Notes under the pieces: model-generated
The model's database searches: none
What the model saw: only the letters and a program-made list of their open reading frames with translations
What the model was told of the DNA's origin: nothing
Origin: Paenibacillus sp. LHD-117
Lineage (GTDB): Bacteria; Bacillota; Bacilli; Paenibacillales; Paenibacillaceae
Assembly (NCBI RefSeq): GCF_030929555.1
Contig: NZ_JAVFVT010000056.1
Location: 1 to 37,370, forward strand
Length of the DNA: 37,370 nt
Reading direction: 5' to 3'
In this document: positions 31,163 to 37,370 of the stretch, piece after piece
How positions within the stretch are numbered: position 1 is the stretch's first letter
Layout of the letters: each line of letters begins with the position of its first letter
Position numbers and translations under genes: made by a program

Positions 31163-32284
31163 ATCCCTGTTTATCGCAATTCGAAGATCATAATCGTTGA
31201 TGTCGATATCCAGCTCCAGCCCGAGCGCCAGCTTGGCCAATTGCTCACCTATGTAAGGACCAACCGTTAATCCCGAGGCTCCGAGACCGTTTGCCGTTAG
31301 GAGGTTTTCCCAGCCGGGAACTTCGCCGATCACCGGAAGAAACCCGGGCGTAAACGGACGAAAACCGACTCGTGTTTCCTGAAACGTGCTATTTGCCAAA
31401 CCAGGCGCCACAGCCATTCCTTTATTTAAAATTTCCTGCATTCCGCCAGCCGTGATCCTCGTATCGTAGCCTTCGGTCAGGTTTTCATGCGTCGCCCCGA
31501 TCACAATCTTCCGTTGATCAAACGCGAGCAGATATTGATCGGACGGCGGGACGATGACAGGCCAGGCGTTCGTATCCTCTTCTTGATGAACCTGTACATG
31601 CATGATCTGAGCCTTCTGATAACTTACCTGAAAACGTAAGCCGAGCGGCTGCAGCAGCTGAGCTGCCCAAGCGCCCGCGCAAACGATGATTTTATCCGCC
31701 GAGAAGCTGCTCTCCCCGACCGTGATGCCTGTTATTCGGTTCGAACAATATGTAAGTGTTGCGTTCCCATTCCTATAATCCGCCCCGTGCCTTTGAGCGG
31801 ATCGGATCAGCGCGTCTCGCAGCGCGCGGCCGTCTACGCGGGCGGCTCCGCTAATCCGAACGGCATGATATCCTTCCGCTAACAATGGAAAAAGCTCGCG
31901 GGTTTCTTTCTCGTCACATCTTGTAATTTCGCCGATTTCCGGCGCATCCGCCCTTCGAAGATGAGCACGCTCCTCCATCTGAACGATTTTCTCCAAATCA
32001 TGATGAAGATTCAATGCACCAACTTGAGCATATCCTGTTTCTTTTTCCCCTTCCCTATTTAATTCTTCAATCAATTCACCATAAAATCTCGCGCCGGCCT
32101 TTGCCAACCGGTACCAAGCCTGATTGCGCCGCTGAGATAGCCAGGGGCATATAATGCCGGCGGCGGCATCCGTGGCTTGTCCTATATCTTTGCGGTCGAC
32201 AAGAAGGACTTCCGCTCCTCGTTTCGCTAAATGATAGGCTGTAGATGCCCCTAGAATTCCTCCTCCGATGACAATACATTTCAT
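31160..32284 (-). CDS. FAD-dependent amine/amino-acid oxidoreductase (DAO family)
   Basis: The 374-residue product has the DAO fold: the dinucleotide-binding GGGILGASTAYHLAKRGA at residue 7, the FAD-binding ICPWLSQRRNQ block, and the C-terminal GFRPFTPGFLPVIGEVPG with ANGLGASGLTVGP, as in glycine oxidase and D-amino acid dehydrogenase relatives. The substrate is probably a small amino acid or N-methyl amine. The ATG is preceded by AAAGGA. It stands alone behind the terminator of the TatA operon. Confidence 0.85.
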   Translation of the reverse strand: MKCIVIGGGILGASTAYHLAKRGAEVLLVDRKDIGQATDAAAGIICPWLSQRRNQAWYRLAKAGARFYGELIEELNREGEKETGYAQVGALNLHHDLEKIVQMEERAHLRRADAPEIGEITRCDEKETRELFPLLAEGYHAVRISGAARVDGRALRDALIRSAQRHGADYRNGNATLTYCSNRITGITVGESSFSADKIIVCAGAWAAQLLQPLGLRFQVSYQKAQIMHVQVHQEEDTNAWPVIVPPSDQYLLAFDQRKIVIGATHENLTEGYDTRITAGGMQEILNKGMAVAPGLANSTFQETRVGFRPFTPGFLPVIGEVPGWENLLTANGLGASGLTVGPYIGEQLAKLALGLELDIDINDYDLRIAINRD

Positions 32285-32368
32285 GAATCTTCATTCCTTT
32301 CCCATAGCCCGCTACTGTAAACATTAACATTGGTTCGGACTCGTCTCAAGCGCTTCGCAAAAAACAAA

Positions 32369-32403
32369 AGATAGGTCAACCATTGGCATTGGTTAACCTA
32401 TCT
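32369..32403 (-). terminator. terminator of the multicopper oxidase/ZIP/tatA operon
   Basis: AGATAGGTCAACCA and TGGTTAACCTATCT form a 14-bp stem with one mismatch and a 7-base loop, and the minus strand continues TTTTGTTTTTT. It follows the tatA stop by 18 bases. Confidence 0.9.
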
Positions 32404-32421
32404 TCCGAAACGCAGGCTATT

Positions 32422-32607
32422 TTATACGACATCCTTCTGTTTCTCGGCCTTATCCTCCGTCTCCACCAATCCCTTGGCTCCTCGCTTAAACTCGGATAAG
32501 GTTGCGCCGATCGCTTTGCCGAGCTGCGGCAATTTGGAGGGTCCGAACAGGAGCAGTCCCAGAATGACAATTAATACGATTCCCGTGACACCTATATTCA
32601 TTGGCAT
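32422..32607 (-). CDS. tatA: Sec-independent translocase subunit TatA
   Basis: The 61-residue protein has the TatA pattern: a short N-terminus, one transmembrane segment (TGIVLIVILGLLLFG, about 7-21), the FGPSKLPQLGKAIG hinge and amphipathic helix, and a charged tail ending KQKDVV. The start (ATG at 32605-32607) has GGGGAG six bases before; a second ATG two codons upstream is too close to that site. It is the last gene of the multicopper oxidase/ZIP operon, whose oxidase has a twin-arginine signal, so it probably forms the pore for that protein together with a TatC encoded elsewhere. No TatC gene is in the window. Confidence 0.92.
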   Translation of the reverse strand: MPMNIGVTGIVLIVILGLLLFGPSKLPQLGKAIGATLSEFKRGAKGLVETEDKAEKQKDVV

Positions 32608-32628
32608 CTCCATCTCCCCTTTCGTTCA

Positions 32629-33831
32629 TTAGAAATTGACCAACAATGCGGTGACGTACATCAACAGGATCCCGAGCGTGACCCCGCCGAAATTAAGCCA
32701 TGATACGGTGGCTTTGCCATCCGCTTTGGCATCCCGAACGATCATTCTGGCAATCGCGAATATGACTTGAATGATTGCCCCTGCTCCGATTCCGAAGAAC
32801 ATAGCCGCCAAGGTTTGATTAAATACGAATCCGCCTATCCATGTACCGATAATTGCCGGCGCTCCCCCCAACACCGCTAATGCAACAAAAGTTTTGAGCG
32901 TTGGATTAGTTTTCAGAAGCGGAGCCGCAATTCCGATGCCTTCCGTAATATTATGAAGCGTAAAGCCGATAATTAGAAATGTCCCCAGCGCCGCCTCGCC
33001 AGCGGCAAAGGCCGCACCGATCGCAAGGCCTTCGCCGAGATTATGGAGGCCGATCCCTCCTGCTATTTTGAAGGAAACTTGTTTGCCATAATCGCCAGCG
33101 ACCGTGCTCTTCTTGGATTGGGTTTGATCGACTGCCAATAGAAACAAAAAGCTCAGCACAGCCCCAAACCATACGAGTCCCGTCCCTTGAAATACGCCGG
33201 GCGCCTCCGCTCCGAGCTCCAATCCCTCTTGAATCGTGTCGATGGCAAGAAAGAACAACAATCCTACAGTAAATGCAAGGACTGCCTGAATCCCTTTCGA
33301 AGGAAAACGCCGCATAAAAGGATACCACAGCAATCCGAGACCGACTGGGATAACGCCAACGTAGATTCCGATCAAAGAATATTGCAAAAACCGATTGCCA
33401 TCCGCAGACGGCGTTTTGATGGCTGCCGGTACTTCTCCGACAAAGATCAAACCGTTTTCTGTAATGAACTTAATTTCATGCGGATCGCCTTCAACCCATG
33501 GATAAGGGATATAGGCTGTAGCGGCTCCGAACCGCTCAATCGTTGAGCTTGGCGCGTAAGACGCATTCCAAAACGATCCGTCGACCACAACCTGCGCAAT
33601 CGTCAAAGGTTCGGGTCCCGAATTCAAAACACGCACTTCAAAGCCATCATCCGTCAGTACAATACGTTCGATATTCAAAACTTCGATCGGAGCAGCTTGT
33701 TGCTCTTCCACTCCCGTTCCCCAGTTGCTGAGCATAGAGATCATGCCAATCAAGAGGAGCAGCGGCAATAAGCCGAGTAACCATAACATGCCTTTATTTT
33801 GTTTCGTTTGGATGGGTTGAATCTGCACCAT
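32629..33831 (-). CDS. ZIP-family divalent metal transporter with an extracellular N-terminal domain
   Basis: The 400-residue product carries the ZIP metal sites H263-N-x-x-E-G in GLHNLGEGLAIG and H293-N-x-x-E-G in FTLHNITEGIGIA, which bind Zn2+, Fe2+ or Mn2+. Before them is an N-terminal anchor (about 14-33) and about 110 residues of a beta-rich extracellular domain (VLNIERIVLTDDGFEVRV), which is not present in ordinary ZIPs such as ZupT. The ATG follows AGGAGGT. The gene begins 15 bases after the multicopper oxidase stop and 21 bases precede tatA, forming one operon. I infer that the N-terminal domain meets the oxidase or receives metal from it on the cell surface. Metal specificity is not visible. 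Confidence 0.85.
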   Translation of the reverse strand: MVQIQPIQTKQNKGMLWLLGLLPLLLLIGMISMLSNWGTGVEEQQAAPIEVLNIERIVLTDDGFEVRVLNSGPEPLTIAQVVVDGSFWNASYAPSSTIERFGAATAYIPYPWVEGDPHEIKFITENGLIFVGEVPAAIKTPSADGNRFLQYSLIGIYVGVIPVGLGLLWYPFMRRFPSKGIQAVLAFTVGLLFFLAIDTIQEGLELGAEAPGVFQGTGLVWFGAVLSFLFLLAVDQTQSKKSTVAGDYGKQVSFKIAGGIGLHNLGEGLAIGAAFAAGEAALGTFLIIGFTLHNITEGIGIAAPLLKTNPTLKTFVALAVLGGAPAIIGTWIGGFVFNQTLAAMFFGIGAGAIIQVIFAIARMIVRDAKADGKATVSWLNFGGVTLGILLMYVTALLVNF

Positions 33832-33846
33832 ACTTACCTCCTCTCT

Positions 33847-34890
33847 TTACTCGACTTCGAAAAATCCCATCCAACCAAGCTCCGTAAACTCGCTCTGATG
33901 GGCATGAAACATATATTTGCCTGCCGCTGGGAACGTAATCTCGATAATCCCCCTCTCACCCTGGCACTGCATAATCGTATCCGTAAAAAACGGCCGTGCG
34001 TCAGGATCCGCTCCCGTCGGGTAATAATGAAAGAAATTGGCATGCAGATGGAATGAATTGATCGGATCGAATTCCGTTAAGTTGCTTATATAAATTCGAA
34101 CCAGTTCTCCGATCCTTACTTTAAGCGGCCTCGATTGGTAAGCGAACGCGTAACCGTTCACGGTGTACACTTCATTCTCGCCATCCAAATCCAGGTCAAA
34201 TCCGTTCATCACCATGCTGAACTCTTTTGCTTGTTTGCGCGGTTTTATGGGATCGACAATCATATGACCGTACAAGCCCTTGTGAATATGCCTTGCTAAT
34301 GGCGGTACGTGACAATGATAAGGATGTAGTCCGGCAGGTTTAGCTTCGAATTCATAAGTAAACGTGTTTCCGGTTGGTACCGGCTCCAATCCGTCCATAT
34401 TCGTTGGATGGATGCCGTGGAGATGGATGGAATGCGGATGAGCCGAACCGTTGCCGAAAATAATTCGGATCATGTCGCCTTCCGTACATCGTAAGGTCGG
34501 CCCAGGTATCGAACCGTTGAATGTCCATCCCGGAAACTTGATGCCCTTCGCGATTTCCACTTCCGCATCCCACGCCTGTATATGATATTCCCGAATGGTC
34601 TTGCCATCCGGCGATTTACTTACAGTCCCGTAATCGAAGGCGGTAAGCGCCTTCACCGCAGCTTCCAGTCCTGGCGTTGAATCCGTTCCCGGATCATAAC
34701 CATGAGCCATCCCTTGGCTCATTTGATGTTGTAACGCGTGATGCATTTCCGTTTTATCCATTGCGCTAGCCTTCTTCGTAAACAATGAACCTGTGCCCAG
34801 AAAGCTGCTTCCTACGATCCCCGCCAATCCGGCGGCACCCATTTTCAATATGCTCCTTCTAGAGACATTGCGCTTTGGATCAATCGACAT
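33847..34890 (-). CDS. Tat-exported two-domain multicopper oxidase
   Basis: The 347-residue product starts with a twin-arginine signal (SRRSILK at 10-16, then a hydrophobic segment and a KKASA end near 43), so it is exported folded. Two cupredoxin domains follow, with copper ligands in HPHSIHLHG (151-159), HPYHCH (189-194, Cys193), HIHKG (201-205), HLHANFFH (281-288) and FHAHQSEF (328-335). This is the small multicopper oxidase layout shared with nitrite reductase-like and small laccase proteins. It could oxidise metal ions such as Cu+, Fe2+ or Mn2+, or reduce nitrite; I favour metal oxidation because a ZIP transporter is its partner. The ATG at 34888-34890 has GGAGG nine bases upstream; the frame is open 29 codons further up without a site. 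First gene of the operon with ZIP and tatA. Confidence 0.88.
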   Translation of the reverse strand: MSIDPKRNVSRRSILKMGAAGLAGIVGSSFLGTGSLFTKKASAMDKTEMHHALQHQMSQGMAHGYDPGTDSTPGLEAAVKALTAFDYGTVSKSPDGKTIREYHIQAWDAEVEIAKGIKFPGWTFNGSIPGPTLRCTEGDMIRIIFGNGSAHPHSIHLHGIHPTNMDGLEPVPTGNTFTYEFEAKPAGLHPYHCHVPPLARHIHKGLYGHMIVDPIKPRKQAKEFSMVMNGFDLDLDGENEVYTVNGYAFAYQSRPLKVRIGELVRIYISNLTEFDPINSFHLHANFFHYYPTGADPDARPFFTDTIMQCQGERGIIEITFPAAGKYMFHAHQSEFTELGWMGFFEVE

Positions 34891-34981
34891 TGCCAATCCC
34901 CTCCGAGTTAAATTAGTACAATAATTTTGCCTCTGCGCAAAATAATGTTCAAAAAAATTTATTTTAATCGTAAACAAAAAA

Positions 34982-34997
34982 GTTTCCCTCGAGAAAC
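34982..34997. promoter_or_regulatory. palindrome in the divergent region (DtxR/MntR-like box candidate)
   Basis: GTTTC-N6-GAAAC, reading GTTTCTCGAGGGAAAC on the minus strand, lies about 92 bases upstream of the multicopper oxidase start. It resembles the Bacillus MntR box as I remember it (TTTGCNTTAAGGNAAA). A manganese-responsive repressor would fit a ZIP operon. Confidence 0.4.
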
Positions 34998-35077
34998 AAT
35001 TGGTGTGCTTAGAATATATGATAAAGCGGCCTAGTTGTAAAGCGATTTTTTGATGGACTTGTCCGATATATCGCTAT

Positions 35078-35106
35078 TTACTTATATAACTAGATGCGTA
35101 TATAAT
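35078..35106 (+). promoter_or_regulatory. ars promoter with operator dyad
   Basis: TATAAT at 35101-35106 is a perfect -10 box, with TTACTT at 35078-35083 as a weak -35 box 17 bases upstream. TTATATA (35082-35088), ten bases and TATATAA (35099-35105) form an inverted repeat across the spacer, the position of ArsR operators. The arsR start is 55 bases downstream. Confidence 0.7.
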
Positions 35107-35160
35107 GATATTGCTTTTGTCGCGCGCTAGTCATCTGTTTGACGAAAGGAGATCATGCGA

Positions 35161-35475
35161 ATGGAAACGTTCGATGAAATAGCCGAATGCTTGAAATTAC
35201 TCTCGGATAAGACTCGGTTAACGATTCTGGCATTGTTGAAAGAACAAGAAATGTGCGTTTGCGATATCGTCGATATTCTGGAAACAACACAGCCGAATGT
35301 CAGTCAGCATCTCAGAAAGCTGAAGCTCGGAGGGCTTGTTAATGAAACGAGGCGCAGCCAATGGATTTATTACTCCTTGAACACGGATTCCAAACCTTAC
35401 TTGCGAAACGTCATGGAGCAGCTTCCTTCCATGAAAGATAAGCTTGCGTCGCGGACGAACTTAACATGTGATTAG
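35161..35475 (+). CDS. arsR: arsenic-responsive repressor ArsR
   Basis: The 104-residue winged-helix protein has CVCDIVDILETTQPNVSQHL: the CVC pair in the helix before the recognition helix is the As(III) site of ArsR from E. coli R773-type proteins (ELCVCDL). It represses the ars operon until arsenite or antimonite binds. The ATG at 35161 was chosen since GGAGA is eight bases before; an ATG two codons upstream lies too close. First gene of arsR-arsB-arsC, with a dyad over the promoter. Confidence 0.92.
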   Translation: METFDEIAECLKLLSDKTRLTILALLKEQEMCVCDIVDILETTQPNVSQHLRKLKLGGLVNETRRSQWIYYSLNTDSKPYLRNVMEQLPSMKDKLASRTNLTCD

Positions 35476-35487
35476 TCAGGAGGCAAC

Positions 35488-35520
35488 ATGCTCGCGATGC
35501 TTCAATCGTTTTTATCGTGA
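35488..35520 (+). other. short frame with the ribosome binding site ahead of arsB (leader peptide or 5' part of a frameshifted arsB)
   Basis: AGGAGG (35478-35483) is followed four bases later by ATG at 35488, which reads MLAMLQSFLS and stops at TGA (35518-35520). This stop overlaps the GTG start of the arsB frame (GTGA). Switching frame after MLAMLQ would give IVFIVTLVFVIWQPKG, a typical ArsB first helix, so a single-base loss around 35505 would explain the break. Otherwise it is a short leader coupled to arsB. Confidence 0.6.
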
Positions 35521-36791
35521 CGTTGGTATTCGTCATTTGGCAGCCAAAAGGATTGAGTATAGGTTGGTCTGCCGCTGCCGGCGCCATCATTGCTCTATCG
35601 TGCGGGGTTGTTTCTTTCTCCGATGTTTGGGATGTGACCCAAATCGTATGGAACGCCACGCTCGCGTTTGTAGCCATCATTCTGATTTCGTTAATTCTCG
35701 ACGAAATTGGTTTTTTTGAATGGTCTGCGTTGCACATGGCGCGTTTTGCCGGCGGAAACGGCCGGCTTATGTACGTGTATGTCATTTTGTTAGGCGCGGC
35801 CGTCGCGGCGTTCTTCGCCAATGACGGAGCCGCGCTGATCCTAACGCCAATCGTTCTGGCAATGGTTCGGGCATTAAAGCTTGACGAGCGGTTAATCTTG
35901 CCGTTTATCATGGCCAGCGGGTTCATCTCGGACACGGCTTCCCTCCCGCTCATCATCAGCAATCTCGTGAATATCGTTTCCGCCGACTTCTTTTCCATTT
36001 CTTTCATGGAATATGCTAGCCGAATGATAGTACCTACCGTGTTCTCTATCGCCGCGAGTTTATTGGTTCTACTCCTTTATTATCGGAAGAGCATTCCGAC
36101 CAAGTATGATAGGACGCAGCTAAAGGAACCCAGGGAAGCCATAAAGGATATCCGTTTATTTAAGATTTCTTGGATCGTTTTTGGGGTGCTGCTCGTTGCT
36201 TACATGCTGAGCGAATTAATTCATATCCCGGTCTCGTTGATCGCTGGAGCAGCCGCGATCGTATTCCTGATTTTCGCTAGACAAAGCGAATCGATCCAAA
36301 CCTGGAAACTGGTCAAAGGTGCTCCATGGACGGTTGTCGTATTTTCCATCGGGATGTACGTGGTCGTTTACGGATTACGAAATGTCGGATTGACTGACGA
36401 ACTCGGCAAGGTTTTTCAGTGGGTGAGCGAACAAGGTTTATTCGTATCTACGGTTGGAGCTGGATTTATTGCGGCGATTCTCTCTTCCGTCATGAACAAT
36501 TTGCCGACCGTCATGATCGATGCCTTGGCGATTAAAGGAACGGCCACAGAAGGCGTTATTCGGGAGTCGTTAATTTACGCCAATGTCATCGGATCCGATT
36601 TGGGTCCGAAGATCACGCCGATCGGATCGCTCGCTACCTTGTTATGGCTTCATGTTCTTGCTCAAAAAGGCGTCAAAATCGGTTGGGGATATTACTTTAA
36701 AGTAGGCTTGATCCTAACAATTCCTACCCTTTTCATCACGCTTGTAGGGCTTTACCTGTGGTTACTCTTTATAGAAATGATCAAAATCTAA
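35517..36791 (+). CDS. arsB: arsenite efflux permease ArsB
   Basis: The 424-residue product has ten to twelve transmembrane segments and the ArsB/NhaD-type pattern: VIWQPKGLSIGWSAAAGA at the N-terminus, FANDGAALILTPIVLAMV, SGFISDTASLPLIISNLVNI, and NNLPTVMIDALAI in the second half. It extrudes arsenite and antimonite. The GTG at 35517 has no ribosome binding site of its own; see the short frame at 35488-35520. As annotated it lacks about ten residues of the first helix, so either the start is rescued by translational coupling or the gene carries a small frameshift. The stop is 25 bases before arsC. Confidence 0.88.
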   Translation: MTLVFVIWQPKGLSIGWSAAAGAIIALSCGVVSFSDVWDVTQIVWNATLAFVAIILISLILDEIGFFEWSALHMARFAGGNGRLMYVYVILLGAAVAAFFANDGAALILTPIVLAMVRALKLDERLILPFIMASGFISDTASLPLIISNLVNIVSADFFSISFMEYASRMIVPTVFSIAASLLVLLLYYRKSIPTKYDRTQLKEPREAIKDIRLFKISWIVFGVLLVAYMLSELIHIPVSLIAGAAAIVFLIFARQSESIQTWKLVKGAPWTVVVFSIGMYVVVYGLRNVGLTDELGKVFQWVSEQGLFVSTVGAGFIAAILSSVMNNLPTVMIDALAIKGTATEGVIRESLIYANVIGSDLGPKITPIGSLATLLWLHVLAQKGVKIGWGYYFKVGLILTIPTLFITLVGLYLWLLFIEMIKI

Positions 36792-36816
36792 CAGAACAAA
36801 AGGAGAACTCGCACAC

Positions 36817-37242
36817 ATGGATAAAAAACCGCTCGTTTATTTCTTATGCACGGGTAATTCCTGCCGCAGCCAAATCGCCGACGGTTTCTTGAACGTTTTG
36901 GGCGGAGATCGTTATGAGGTTAGAAGCGCCGGTCTCGAGGCGCATGGACTAAATCCTCGGGCTGTCGAGACGATGAAGGAAGCGGGAATCGATATCTCGA
37001 GCCAAACCTCGGAAGTTATCGACCCCGAAATTCTGAATCGCGCCGACTACGTCATTACGTTATGTGGCCACGCAGACGAGCATTGCCCCGTTATTACTCA
37101 TCAAAACGTCGTGAAATGGCATTGGGGATTCGACGATCCCGCGAAAGCAACGGGGACGGAAGACGAGATCGCCGCTAAGTTTCGCGAAGTACGGGATTCG
37201 ATCAGAGACCGTATCAGCCAATTTGTTGAGACTGGCGCGTGA
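36817..37242 (+). CDS. arsC: thioredoxin-coupled arsenate reductase ArsC
   Basis: The 141-residue protein is of the low-molecular-weight phosphatase fold, with the P-loop C11-TGNSC-RS (11-18) and redox cysteines C83 and C90 in LCGHADEHC, as in S. aureus pI258 ArsC (C10, C82, C89). It reduces arsenate to arsenite, passing a disulfide from C11 through C83 to C90 and on to thioredoxin. AGGAG precedes the ATG. Last gene of the operon; a group II intron begins 11 bases after the stop. Confidence 0.95.
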   Translation: MDKKPLVYFLCTGNSCRSQIADGFLNVLGGDRYEVRSAGLEAHGLNPRAVETMKEAGIDISSQTSEVIDPEILNRADYVITLCGHADEHCPVITHQNVVKWHWGFDDPAKATGTEDEIAAKFREVRDSIRDRISQFVETGA

Positions 37243-37252
37243 TCGCCATCGA

Positions 37253-37370
37253 ATCGAGTAGGAGGAGGCGGCTAGCCCCCGTCCTCTCACACCACCGTAC
37301 ATGCGGGTCCGCATACGGCGGTTCCAAAAGGTTAACAAAGCTCCAAATAACGAGAAAGTAAACTCTTCAG
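37253..37370 (-). mobile_element. 3' end of a group II intron (domains V and VI), cut by the window edge
   Basis: On the minus strand the sequence shows CCGCCGTATGCGGACCCGCA as the domain V hairpin (about 37289-37324), followed by GTGTGAGAGGACGGGGGCTA and a GC-rich stem of domain VI ending CTACTCGAT near 37253. These are the conserved last domains of bacterial group II introns, including those of class C and related types. The reverse transcriptase gene would lie outside the window on the right. The intron would read toward arsC, its 3' end 11 bases past the arsC stop; class C introns often insert after terminator-like hairpins. Confidence 0.85.

Noticed and set aside
35411..36007. 198-codon minus-strand frame over arsB
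   Set aside because: It lies wholly opposite a recognisable membrane protein gene and its sequence is low-complexity Ser/Thr/Met, typical of antisense shadow frames.
37060..37338. 92-codon minus-strand frame across the arsC 3' end and intron domain V
   Set aside because: It joins unrelated intron RNA sequence to the antisense of arsC and has no ribosome binding site.
1..37370. tRNA, rRNA genes and CRISPR arrays
   Set aside because: I looked for conserved tRNA arms, rRNA blocks and regularly spaced repeats and saw none, within the limit of reading by eye.

Overview
The window looks like chromosomal DNA of a spore-former of the Paenibacillaceae (Paenibacillus/Cohnella type, phylum Bacillota). 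The reasons are strong GGAGG ribosome binding sites with occasional TTG and GTG starts, Gram-positive lipoprotein and secretion signals, sigma-A type promoters, compact rho-independent terminators, and many paralogous families typical of that group (SDR, PadR, TetR, EcsC, YdhG/Fra). No tRNA, rRNA or CRISPR array was seen. The assignment is inferred from gene style and protein resemblance, without a database search.

Layout. 1-1.5 kb: an AT-rich stretch with the tail of an unknown gene and two secreted proteins of unknown function. 1.8-4.8 kb: a large secreted alpha-galactosidase-like glycosidase with two carbohydrate-binding modules and a cre-like operator. 5.4-8.5 kb: an ACR3/BASS-type transporter, a small membrane protein and a Rieske-domain protein with a long unassigned C-terminal part. 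8.7-12.3 kb: SDR, MFS exporter and a broken SDR on the minus strand, divergent from a LysR regulator. 12.3-16.3 kb: a PadR/pentapeptide-repeat pair, an old yellow enzyme, a TetR regulator and an SDR. 16.5-22.3 kb: an unknown protein, a frataxin-like YdhG/Fra protein, EcsC, a flavin reductase, a short UvrA-like ABC protein, and an ArsR/AHSA1 pair whose second gene carries an in-frame amber codon. 22.6-23.9 kb: a lipoprotein cytochrome P460 with a DUF4405 haem-type membrane protein. 24.1-27.3 kb: AraC regulator, SET-type sugar exporter and aldo/keto reductase. 27.4-29.3 kb: TetR regulator divergent from a metallo-beta-lactamase-fold protein, then a DUF1904 protein. 29.3-32.3 kb: GDSL hydrolase, a small unknown protein, an AlkZ-related protein and an FAD amine oxidoreductase. 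32.4-34.9 kb: an operon of Tat-exported multicopper oxidase, ZIP metal transporter and a dedicated TatA. 35.1-37.2 kb: arsR-arsB-arsC. 37.25 kb to the end: the 3' end of a group II intron on the minus strand.

How the genes fit together. The right end is a metal and metalloid module: the multicopper oxidase/ZIP/TatA operon is transcribed away from arsRBC, and both flank one intergenic regulatory region. The multicopper oxidase carries a twin-arginine signal, so the adjacent tatA probably serves its export. The middle is a set of small regulator-plus-enzyme units (LysR, PadR, TetR, ArsR, AraC, TetR), each next to its likely target, typical of a stress and detoxification region (redox enzymes, exporters, aldehyde and enone reduction). 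Several genes look damaged: an SDR lost most of its cofactor-binding domain with a frameshift, an AHSA1 gene has an amber codon, the arsB start is out of frame with its ribosome binding site, and the old yellow enzyme is short in one loop. Either this strain is decaying in this region or the assembly carries local errors.
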